This document shows, in pieces, positions 26,571 to 33,338 of a stretch of DNA of 38,393 nt. Both the position numbers and the translations under genes were made by a program. The stretch comes from Betaproteobacteria bacterium (lineage in GTDB: Bacteria; Pseudomonadota; Gammaproteobacteria; Burkholderiales; Rhodocyclaceae), in the NCBI GenBank assembly GCA_009779265.1, contig WREP01000023.1, positions 1 to 38,393 of the forward strand. The letters run 5' to 3'. The notes beneath the pieces were generated by a model, which saw only the letters and a program-made list of their open reading frames with translations, searched no databases and was not told the origin of the DNA. How positions within the stretch are numbered: the first letter of the stretch is position 1; each line of letters starts with the position of its first letter.

Positions 26571-28412
26571 TCAGGGTACCTCCCGCGCGCGCCGGATTTC
26601 CTCCAACTCCCCCACCCACTTCTCCTGCCCTATCTCGCGCAATTGGGTCAGCGCCTTGGCAATTTCCGGGTCGTCGGGCGGCGCCGCTTCGACTGCACGG
26701 CGCAGGAATGGAAGGGCTTTTTCCGGCTGCTGCGTTTTGTTGTTTATGTACTCTGCCATTTGCAAATATTCGTTGGATCTGAATCTCGTCCGGCTGTTGA
26801 AGATATCCAGCATCCTCAGCATTCCATCCTCGTCCAGCGCCCGGCCGCGCCTGGCGTTGCTGAGCATCACCATCACGATGCTCTTGTTTTGCACGTTCAT
26901 CGTCACCTGTGGCAAACGAGCCAGCAGGCGCTCCCAATCCGCTGGCGAGACATCGCCCCGGATGGTCTTGTAAATCACCGCATTGGACAGCAGCATCGCC
27001 GACCCTGTTACTGCCGCCCCCTGCTCGCAGGTTGCAATGGCACGATCCAGCCAGGGATTCGCCTTGAATCCGCTCCGGTCCGCATAGATAGCATTGAGCA
27101 CCACCCATGCCCGTTCCGAATGCGGGAGCAGGCGCAGCGTTTCCTCGGCAAAGCGCATTGGCTCGCCCCAGACATGCGACCGCCAGACCGTCGCCGTCCC
27201 CGTGGCAAGAAATAGCGCCGCCACCAAAGCTACCGCCACTGACGGGCGGAATGCCAGGCGCTGCCAGAGCATCAGGCACAGGTCAGCCAGTGCCAGTAAT
27301 GCGCCGATCAAGGGAAAGTGATTGCGATGCTCGAAGGCCAGTTCCAGGCCGATAACATTGCTGGTCATGAAGTGGCCAGCAAAAAACAGGAACACGCCCA
27401 ACGCAAACACAGGCCGCCGCGTCCGCCAATGCCAAGCCCAAGCCAGCAGCCCGAACAACAGTAGCCAGGCCGGCAGGGTTGTCAGCGGCTGCCACAGCCC
27501 GCGCGAAATGACGAGATCGTCGTAATAAAAGGGCAGCCGATTCGGCAAGGGCAGCACGATCTGCCCCAAATACATCGCCAGCACCCGCCCCTGGGTCAGC
27601 AGACGCTCATAACTGGAAAAATCCCGATAGGGGTAAGCATCCCAACGCCAGTAATGCGGCACGACCACGAACAGAAGCGCGGCGGCGCCAACCATGGTCA
27701 GGAACAGATAACCCTTGCGCCAAAACGCCGCCAGCTTGGGCGACGCCGCCTCGAAGCGCAGCACGGTCAATTCCAGGGCCAACGTATAGAGCGGCAACAG
27801 GGCTGCGTCCTCCTTGCTGGCGAAGCCCAGCGCCCAGAACAAGGCCGCCAGCAGGCCGTATTGCCGGCTACGCCGGCCTTCCATCTGTGCCTGCCGCATG
27901 AGCAGATAGGCCAACAGCGCCAGCAGCATGAACAGCGTTACCAGCGTCTGCATGCGCTGCACCACGTACAGCACGGAGGAAACCTGCAAGGGGTGGATGG
28001 CCCACATCAAGGCCAACGTCAGCGCCCCTGCAGCCACGCACTGGGACGGCCATTGCGCTGCCGTCAACAGGCGGCGCAGGAACAGGGCCAGCAGGAGGGT
28101 AGTCAGGGCATGGATCAGCAGGTTGGTGGTCTTGAACACCTTGGCATCCAACCCGCCGCGCCAATAATCCAACGTAAAACTGAGCATGGACAAGGCCCGC
28201 GAACCGCTGCCAGGATGAAAGCTGTAGGCCGCATACAGCAGATCTTCAGCATTCTCCAGTTGCTCGATGTGGACTGAGTAGTTCTTCTGGATACTGTCCC
28301 GGTCATCGAAGATGAAGCCCCCATCCAATCCTGGAGAGAGACACAGAGCCGCAAGCAGGGCGCAAACCAAGGCAAACAACAGAAACAACAGGTGCATTTT
28401 TATCTGGTTCAC
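26571..28412 (-). CDS. GT-C membrane glycosyltransferase, TfpW/TMTC-like, probable pilin glycosyltransferase
   Basis: A 613-residue protein from a GTG with GGAAG upstream. About ten membrane helices fill residues 8-410. GGFIFDDRDSIQKN in the first outer loop gives the paired aspartates of GT-C enzymes, and AIHPLQVSSVLYVVQRMQTL matches the HP...V.YV.QR motif shared with TMTC O-mannosyltransferases. FASKEDAALLPL follows. Residues ~420-613 are soluble, helical and TPR-like (SNEYLQMAEYINNKTQQPEKALPFLRRAVEAAPPDDPEI). A GT-C enzyme directly downstream of pilin genes parallels TfpW, which glycosylates type IV pilin in Pseudomonas group IV. The fold call is good; the pilin role rests on position. Confidence 0.8.
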   Translation of the reverse strand: MNQIKMHLLFLLFALVCALLAALCLSPGLDGGFIFDDRDSIQKNYSVHIEQLENAEDLLYAAYSFHPGSGSRALSMLSFTLDYWRGGLDAKVFKTTNLLIHALTTLLLALFLRRLLTAAQWPSQCVAAGALTLALMWAIHPLQVSSVLYVVQRMQTLVTLFMLLALLAYLLMRQAQMEGRRSRQYGLLAALFWALGFASKEDAALLPLYTLALELTVLRFEAASPKLAAFWRKGYLFLTMVGAAALLFVVVPHYWRWDAYPYRDFSSYERLLTQGRVLAMYLGQIVLPLPNRLPFYYDDLVISRGLWQPLTTLPAWLLLFGLLAWAWHWRTRRPVFALGVFLFFAGHFMTSNVIGLELAFEHRNHFPLIGALLALADLCLMLWQRLAFRPSVAVALVAALFLATGTATVWRSHVWGEPMRFAEETLRLLPHSERAWVVLNAIYADRSGFKANPWLDRAIATCEQGAAVTGSAMLLSNAVIYKTIRGDVSPADWERLLARLPQVTMNVQNKSIVMVMLSNARRGRALDEDGMLRMLDIFNSRTRFRSNEYLQMAEYINNKTQQPEKALPFLRRAVEAAPPDDPEIAKALTQLREIGQEKWVGELEEIRRAREVP

Positions 28413-28493
28413 AGGAATGCTTCCATCGTTGCAAGTATTGAATCAGCGGGTTGAGATGGGTTTCGCCGCGGTCTATTCGCTGCCCACTCGAAA

Positions 28494-28850
28494 TCAATTG
28501 AGGTTACAGGCGCCACTACCGGCATCGCACACTGCATCCTGTTTGATGGACGCATTACCTCTGATGGGAGTAACAAAATTGATGGCCGCCCTGCTGTTGT
28601 AATCGACGGTCGTGATTCTATTGGGACCCGAGGCGCAAACAGTGGGCGTATAAACCGTGGAGTCACGGTTATCCGAGATATCCGCCACCGCGTGATTCAT
28701 GAATGCCTTGGCTTCCGCCAGGCAGGCGCCGTTGGCCGTACGCTGGGTGTAATCGCGGTATTGTGGCAGCGCGATGGCGGCCAAGATGCCGATGATGGCG
28801 ACAACGATCATCAGTTCGATGAGAGTGAAACCCTGTTGAGCGCGTATCAC
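28494..28850 (-). CDS. pilA: Type IV pilin, copy 1 (GTG start)
   Basis: A 118-residue pilin. The GTG at 28850, with GAGGGA upstream, gives leader MIRAQQG, cleavage before Phe and the N-methylated N-terminus [20 protein letters not shown] with Glu5. The first ~60 residues nearly match the second pilin ([19 protein letters not shown]), while the C-terminal half diverges. Four cysteines are present (NGAC, TVCAS, AVCDAG, GACNL), the last pair forming the usual D-region loop. The longer upstream frame has no leader-like sequence. It lies between the second pilin and the GT-C gene. It could be the main, minor or alternative pilin. Confidence 0.9.
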   Translation of the reverse strand: MIRAQQGFTLIELMIVVAIIGILAAIALPQYRDYTQRTANGACLAEAKAFMNHAVADISDNRDSTVYTPTVCASGPNRITTVDYNSRAAINFVTPIRGNASIKQDAVCDAGSGACNLN

Positions 28851-28964
28851 ACAAATCCCTCTTGTCGAAAAGGCAGCAAAGCCGCTGGTCATACGATGCG
28901 CGCTGTCCGGGACAAACACAAAGCTGTTCCAAGCCACAGACCACGCCCGCAATCAGGTGAAAAA

Positions 28965-28988
28965 GAAACCCGGCTTTCGCCGGGTTTC
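28965..28988 (-). terminator. Rho-independent terminator of pilin copy 2
   Basis: GAAACCCGGC and GCCGGGTTTC form a perfect 10-bp stem with a 4-base loop. On the minus strand it is followed by TTTTTCACC. It lies 24 bases after the stop of pilin 2, so much transcription from the sigma-54 promoter should stop before pilin 1, or leak past it at a lower level. Confidence 0.88.
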
Positions 28989-29012
28989 TTGCGCGTCACA
29001 TCCCCTCAAAAA

Positions 29013-29372
29013 TCAGGGAGCCATCGCGCAGCTACCATTACTGGCTTGACAAGTGGTCGTCTTCTGAAGAGCCGCATTGCCCCTGACCTGAGGCGTAAAG
29101 GTAATGGAAGCATTAGTATTGTACTGAGCAGTGGTGACCTGAACACCTTGGTCTGTACAAGAAATACCATTGTATACCGTGGAGTTACGATTATCGGCAT
29201 TGTCCGCCACGGCACCATTCATAAAAGCTTTGGCTTCCGCCATGCAGGCGCCATTGGACGAACGCTGGGTGTAGTCACGATACTGCGGCAGCGCAATGGC
29301 AGCCAGAATGCCAATGATGGCGACGACGATCATCAGTTCGATGAGGGTGAAACCTTGTTGAGCGTGTTTCAT
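29013..29372 (-). CDS. pilA: Type IV pilin, copy 2 (major-pilin-like)
   Basis: A 119-residue pilin with leader MKHAQQG, then [20 protein letters not shown] with Glu5. The ATG has GGGAG upstream. The alpha-helical spine matches pilin 1; the C-terminal head ([32 protein letters not shown]) is rich in Ser/Thr/Asn and contains four cysteines. A sigma-54 promoter upstream and a strong terminator downstream fit a highly expressed major pilin. Type IV pilins of this size serve in twitching, attachment, DNA uptake or conductive filaments; which applies cannot be read here. Possible glycan acceptor serines/threonines are plentiful in the head. Confidence 0.95.
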   Translation of the reverse strand: MKHAQQGFTLIELMIVVAIIGILAAIALPQYRDYTQRSSNGACMAEAKAFMNGAVADNADNRNSTVYNGISCTDQGVQVTTAQYNTNASITFTPQVRGNAALQKTTTCQASNGSCAMAP

Positions 29373-29419
29373 GTAAATCTCCCTTTGAAAAGGCGGTGAA
29401 AATCCGCTGACTAAGCTTT

Positions 29420-29435
29420 AGCAGCTTTCATGCCA
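29420..29435 (-). promoter_or_regulatory. Sigma-54 (-24/-12) promoter of pilin copy 2
   Basis: On the minus strand TGGCATGAAAGCTGCT matches the RpoN consensus TGGCACG-N4-TTGCW at 10 of 12 defined positions, with the required GG-N10-GC spacing. It lies 48 bases upstream of the ATG, giving a leader of about 37 bases. PilR-activated sigma-54 transcription is the rule for pilA in many proteobacteria. PilS/PilR genes are not in the window. Confidence 0.75.
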
Positions 29436-29621
29436 GAGCAATGCAAGCCCCGGCAGGAGAAGAAAAATTCATTTATTTTCAATTTGCTGCAAGTTTTTCA
29501 GCATCTTACCCCGGGAGCGGCAAAGCCAGACCCGGGCGAGGAACTGCCACTTTTCGTCAGCCGGGAGCAGCGCGATTGGGCATATGCCGCCCGGCAATGG
29601 CCGCTGCGGCGCTGACGATGG

Positions 29622-30389
29622 TCAAAACTCAATCTCCTCACCGCCGCGCAATATCCGTACTTTGTCAGCGCTGAGGGAGGCGGCGATTTCGGTTTCGATG
29701 AGGGCTTTCTGGCCGGGTTTGAGATGGGCGATGTGGATGGCGCAGGGGCGTTCGAGCCGGCGCAGTTCGGCGGCCAGTTGGCAGGAGCAGAAGTGTTTGG
29801 CCAGCGTCGCCCGGCGCTCGTCGCGGTTGGCGAAGGCGCAGTGGATGATGAGGTGGCGCAGGTTGTCGATGTCGTTGACGGCCTGCCAGAAGGCGGCGCA
29901 CGGGCCGGTATCGCCAGAGAAGACGAGGCTGCCCAGGCCGGAATCGAGGCGATAGCCGACGGCCGGCACGCTGTGTTCCACCGGCAGCGCGGTGATTCGC
30001 CGCTGGCCGAGGCTTACCGCAATGCCTGTGGCGATGGTCTGGTAGCGCATGGCGGGGCGCTCGGCGCTCGGCAGTTCGCTGAAGTCCGGCCAGATGGCCC
30101 AGTTGAAGATGTGCCGGCGCAGGAGGTCGAGCACCGGCGCTGTGCCGTAAATGGTCAGTGGCGTTTGCCGCTGATCGGCAACGGCATCGACGAGCAGGGG
30201 CAGTGCGGCGATGTGGTCGATATGGCAATGGGTGAGAAAAACATGGTCGATGGCGGCCATGTCGGCCAGCGAGAGATCGGCGACGCCGGTGCCGGCGTCG
30301 ATCAGGATGTCGTGATCGACCCGCAGCGCCGTGGTGCGCTCACCTTTGCCGCCAATGCCGCCCGCGCAGCCGAGTACGCGCAGTTTCAT
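29622..30389 (-). CDS. MBL-fold hydrolase resembling class II 3',5'-cyclic-nucleotide phosphodiesterase
   Basis: A 255-residue metallo-beta-lactamase-fold enzyme. The metal site is clear: THCHIDH (His54, His56, Asp58, His59), His139 in VEHSVPAVGY, Asp160 in FSGDTGP and His222 in IAHLKP. The opening LRVLGCAGGIGG and the HSVPAVGYRL plus SGDTGP segments match the class II cyclic-nucleotide phosphodiesterase group. It probably hydrolyses cAMP or another cyclic or phosphodiester compound. It follows an FHA gene by 60 bases and a PP2C gene, forming a likely signalling unit. A role in RNA or other phosphodiester cleavage cannot be excluded. Confidence 0.8.
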   Translation of the reverse strand: MKLRVLGCAGGIGGKGERTTALRVDHDILIDAGTGVADLSLADMAAIDHVFLTHCHIDHIAALPLLVDAVADQRQTPLTIYGTAPVLDLLRRHIFNWAIWPDFSELPSAERPAMRYQTIATGIAVSLGQRRITALPVEHSVPAVGYRLDSGLGSLVFSGDTGPCAAFWQAVNDIDNLRHLIIHCAFANRDERRATLAKHFCSCQLAAELRRLERPCAIHIAHLKPGQKALIETEIAASLSADKVRILRGGEEIEF

Positions 30390-30449
30390 GGCGCCTCGCG
30401 AAGTGTGTCGGTGGCCTTGTCCGGGATGCAGCGCACGACCATCTCTTGT

Positions 30450-31154
30450 TCAAGCCTTGAAGAAAAATTCCATTTTGATGCCGGCGATTTCGACGATGTC
30501 ATGATCGGCGAGGGGATGCGCCTGGGCGTCGAGGCGCTGGTTGTTGAGCAGCGGGAACTCCTTGCCTTCGACATGGGTGATGAAATAGCCCTGCGCCCGG
30601 CGGGCGATCACGGCGACCTGCTGGCCGGGTTTGCCAAGCGTCGTCAGGGTTTTGGTCAGGGCCAGTTCCTTGCCGGCATTAGGGCCGTCAAGCACCTGCA
30701 TGGCGGCTTCGGGCACATGCGGCGCGGGCGCTGGCTCTGGCGACGCTGCCGTCGCCTCGGGCCGGGGGCGACGCGACAAGCCGTCGATCGGCGTCAGTTC
30801 CAGTTCGGATGCCTGCCGCGCCATGTTGGGGCGAGGGCTCTTTTCTTGATTGCTGGCCGGCTTGGCCTCGCCAGTCATGTACTTGAGGCGGTATTTGCCC
30901 AACTCGATGATGTCGTTATTGCGCAGAACCTGCTTCTTGACCGGCTGACCATTGATCAGGGTGCCGTTGGTGCTGTTCAGATCTTCGATAAAGGAGTCGT
31001 TGAGTATGGTGACGACGACCGCATGCTGGCCGGAGATGGCCAGATTGTCGATCTGGATGTCATTCTGCGGCTTGCGACCGATGCTCAGGCGCTCCTGGTC
31101 GAGCGTGATTTCCTTCAAGACCAGACCATCCATGGACAGGATCAGTTTTGCCAT
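30450..31154 (-). CDS. FHA domain protein with a second, degenerate FHA-like domain
   Basis: A 234-residue cytoplasmic protein. Residues ~1-95 are a complete FHA phosphothreonine-binding domain: LSIGRKPQNDIQID with the conserved GR, LAISGQHAVV with Ser and His, and DLNSTNGTLING. A proline/alanine-rich linker (~100-148) leads to a second FHA-like unit (MQVLDGPNAGKELAL, TTLGKPGQ, LADHDIVEIAG) without the key phosphopeptide residues. It would dock a phosphorylated partner. It lies 28 bases after a PP2C phosphatase gene, with AAGGAAAG as ribosome site. No kinase is encoded nearby. Confidence 0.92.
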   Translation of the reverse strand: MAKLILSMDGLVLKEITLDQERLSIGRKPQNDIQIDNLAISGQHAVVVTILNDSFIEDLNSTNGTLINGQPVKKQVLRNNDIIELGKYRLKYMTGEAKPASNQEKSPRPNMARQASELELTPIDGLSRRPRPEATAASPEPAPAPHVPEAAMQVLDGPNAGKELALTKTLTTLGKPGQQVAVIARRAQGYFITHVEGKEFPLLNNQRLDAQAHPLADHDIVEIAGIKMEFFFKA

Positions 31155-31182
31155 CTATCGCTTTCCTTGCTTACTGCCGCCC

Positions 31183-31974
31183 TTAGCCGCGCGGTAGCGC
31201 ATAGTCGCCCCGGACCCGGGCCAGAATCACCGAAATATTATCCCGCCCGCCGTTGTCATTCGCCAGACGCACCAGGTTATCGACCGCCTGTTCCAGATTG
31301 CCGCCCATCTTTTGCAGGTTCAGCGCGATATCTTCGTCCGTGACCATATCGCTGAGGCCGTCGGAACACAGCAGCAAGAGATCTCCAGGCCGCGCCTCAT
31401 GGAGATGGACTTCGACATTGACATTAGGATAAACCCCGAGCGCCCGGGTCACCAGATTTTGTTGCCTGGAAAAACGGGCGTCCTCCGGTCTGATCATGCC
31501 ACGGTCAATTTTTTCCTGTAACACCGAGTGATCCCGGGTCAGGCGCTCGAAATGGTTGTCGCGCAAGCGATAACAACGCGAATCGCCAACATGGGCAACA
31601 GCGACCCGGTTGTCGTAAAACCAGACCAACACCAGCGTCGTCCCCATCCCGAGGTATTCCGGATCGCCTTGCGCGACATGGAAAATGGCCCGGTTGGCGG
31701 CCTCCACTTCGTCAATCAGGCGCTCATAGACGAAGGCCGGATCGCCGTCGCCATCAGTGTTTTCATTGCAGGTCGGCACAAAGCGGGCGAAGCCGCTGGA
31801 TAGCAGGGCGCAGGCCAGACCGCTGGCCACTTCGCCGGCATTGGAACCGCCCATGCCGTCGGCCAAAATGGCAACGCCAAGCGCGGCATCGGCGAATACG
31901 GCATCCTCGTTATATGAACGAAGCAGCCCCGGATCGGTGCTCGCCGCCATTTCCAGCATATCGGACAGTTTCAT
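31183..31974 (-). CDS. PP2C family serine/threonine protein phosphatase
   Basis: A 263-residue PP2C phosphatase. Metal and phosphate residues are visible: RSYNEDAVF near the start, AILADGMGGSNAGE, VAHVGDSRCYRL, LLCSDGLSDMV and GGRDNISVILARV. The ATG at 31974, with GAGGG six bases upstream, gives MKLSDMLEMAASTDPGLLRS; the frame is open further upstream but that extension lacks family resemblance. It would remove phosphates from Ser/Thr-phosphorylated proteins recognised by the downstream FHA protein. The partner Hanks-type kinase is outside the window. 155 bases separate it from the cyclodeaminase-family gene. Confidence 0.93.
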   Translation of the reverse strand: MKLSDMLEMAASTDPGLLRSYNEDAVFADAALGVAILADGMGGSNAGEVASGLACALLSSGFARFVPTCNENTDGDGDPAFVYERLIDEVEAANRAIFHVAQGDPEYLGMGTTLVLVWFYDNRVAVAHVGDSRCYRLRDNHFERLTRDHSVLQEKIDRGMIRPEDARFSRQQNLVTRALGVYPNVNVEVHLHEARPGDLLLLCSDGLSDMVTDEDIALNLQKMGGNLEQAVDNLVRLANDNGGRDNISVILARVRGDYALPRG

Positions 31975-32129
31975 GCGCGACCCTCGCGTATCCGCCAGTG
32001 GCGCGAATCTGCGGTCAGCGCCAGCGCGAAAAATGCGTCGAACTTCCAGAATCTGGCCTTCAACTATCCCTCCCGTCGCTGACGGATTTTTAAGCAATTT
32101 CGCATTGTCCCGCCGCAGCGCCGTTTCGG

Positions 32130-33092
32130 TCAAATGTCAGCGAGCGGCCACTGCTGTCCGATGCCGGCGGCCTCGGCGGCGGCGACGACGCGGGCGGCCA
32201 CCGCCAGATCCTGAATGGCCAGACCCTGCGACTCGAACAGGGTGATGTCGCCAGTTTCCTCGCGGCCCTGCCGGCGGCCGATGATGATGTCGCCCAACTC
32301 GACCAACTGGCGCGGCTGCAAGCGCCCTTTTTCCAGCAGCGGCACGAGGTCGCCGGCCTCGGCCAAGGCCGTCGGCACGGTATCGACGGCGATCAGGCGA
32401 CAGCGGCGGATGGCTGCTTCCGACAATTCCCGGCGGATCAGGGCATTCGAGCCGGCGGCGTTGATGTGAGCGCCCGCTTCCAGCCAGTCGGCATCGAACA
32501 GCGGCTCGGCGGCGGTAGTCACGGCGCCGACGATGTCACTGCCGCGCACCGTCGCCTCGGCGCTGGCCGCCGGTTCGACGGCAACGCCGGTAAGGCGGCT
32601 GAGGCGCTCGCAAAATTCCCGCAGCTTGTCGGCGCGGCGGGCGAAAACCTTGACCCGTTCCAGCGGCAGAACGGCGCACAGCGCCCGCACATGGCCCTCG
32701 GCCTGCCAGCCGGCGCCGAAAACGCCGGCGACGCGACTATCCGCCCGCGCCAGCCAGCGGGCGGCGACGCCGCTGGCGGCGCCGGTGCGTATCATGCCCA
32801 GTGTGTCGGCTTCGAGTACCGCGCGCAGGCGGCCGCTGGCGGCGTCGAACAGATGCACGAAAAAGCGGTTGCCGCTGCGGTTGCTGGTGTAAGCCTTGTA
32901 GCCGAGCACGCCCTGAGCCGGTAGCGCGCCGTGCAGGATGTGCAGCGCGGTCTGCGGCAGGCGGCTGCGCTGGCGCGGCGTGTCCTGCGCCAAGCCGAGC
33001 GCCAGATCGCGATGCGCCGATTCGACGCCATCCAGCGCCATGTCCACGGTGAGCAATTGGCGCACATCGTTTTCGTTGAGAAACAGGGCCAT
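32130..33092 (-). CDS. Ornithine cyclodeaminase/mu-crystallin family NAD(P)-dependent enzyme
   Basis: A 320-residue member of the OCD/mu-crystallin family. The substrate-binding segment reads GVLGYKAYTSNR with the conserved lysine, MIRTGAASGVAARWLA contains the arginine, and GVFGAGWQAEGHVRAL is the nucleotide-binding loop, followed by DIVGAVTTAAEPLFDADWL and HINAAGSNA. Members include ornithine cyclodeaminase, alanine dehydrogenase and ketimine reductases; these features do not decide among them. The glycine-loop GAGWQ form is general to the family. The start has GGAGAAA upstream. Downstream lie the PP2C and FHA genes on the same strand. Confidence 0.88.
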   Translation of the reverse strand: MALFLNENDVRQLLTVDMALDGVESAHRDLALGLAQDTPRQRSRLPQTALHILHGALPAQGVLGYKAYTSNRSGNRFFVHLFDAASGRLRAVLEADTLGMIRTGAASGVAARWLARADSRVAGVFGAGWQAEGHVRALCAVLPLERVKVFARRADKLREFCERLSRLTGVAVEPAASAEATVRGSDIVGAVTTAAEPLFDADWLEAGAHINAAGSNALIRRELSEAAIRRCRLIAVDTVPTALAEAGDLVPLLEKGRLQPRQLVELGDIIIGRRQGREETGDITLFESQGLAIQDLAVAARVVAAAEAAGIGQQWPLADI

Positions 33093-33163
33093 GATTTTCT
33101 CCGTCCTCTCCCTCGCCCCCGCCGGGAAGTTGTCGCAAAAAGCAGCGGTGGTTCATTCCGCGA

Positions 33164-33199
33164 GCGCCTTGAAGCCCCTCTCCCCTCGGGGGAAGGGAG
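33164..33199. repeat. Dispersed copy of the G-rich hairpin repeat
   Basis: GCGCCTTGAAGCCCCTCTCC followed by a CCCCTC/GGGGAAGGGAG imperfect inverted repeat closely resembles 5888-5924. It lies between the cyclodeaminase-family gene and the CoA-transferase terminator. This shows that the unit is a dispersed family rather than a local accident. Confidence 0.65.
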
Positions 33200-33254
33200 T
33201 TTCAACGAGCCTGGGAGGCCAAGGCAAGAAATGGTTTGTGTTGAATCGAAAATA

Positions 33255-33283
33255 AAAAAGGCGAACCCACGGTCCGCCTTTTT
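33255..33283 (-). terminator. Rho-independent terminator of the CoA-transferase gene
   Basis: On the minus strand AAAAAGGCGGACC, loop GTG, GGTTCGCCTTTTTT forms a stem of 8 pairs (one G-T) extended by A-T pairs and ends in a T-tract. It is about 56 bases past the CoA-transferase stop. Confidence 0.85.
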
Positions 33284-33338
33284 GGGTCAGACGCCGCTAT
33301 TACAGCACGGCTTTCAGCAGCTTGACCATTTTCACCCG

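Noticed and set aside
28692-29399. 235-residue plus-strand frame across both pilins
   Set aside because: It is antisense to two clear pilin genes and crosses their terminator.
29430-29615. 61-residue plus-strand frame upstream of the pilin promoter
   Set aside because: No family, no good ribosome site and it overlaps the sigma-54 promoter. The 250-base gap otherwise shows only AT-rich sequence.
31975-32133. 53-residue N-terminal extension of the PP2C phosphatase
   Set aside because: No PP2C resemblance, while the ATG at 31974 has a good ribosome site and starts at the domain edge.
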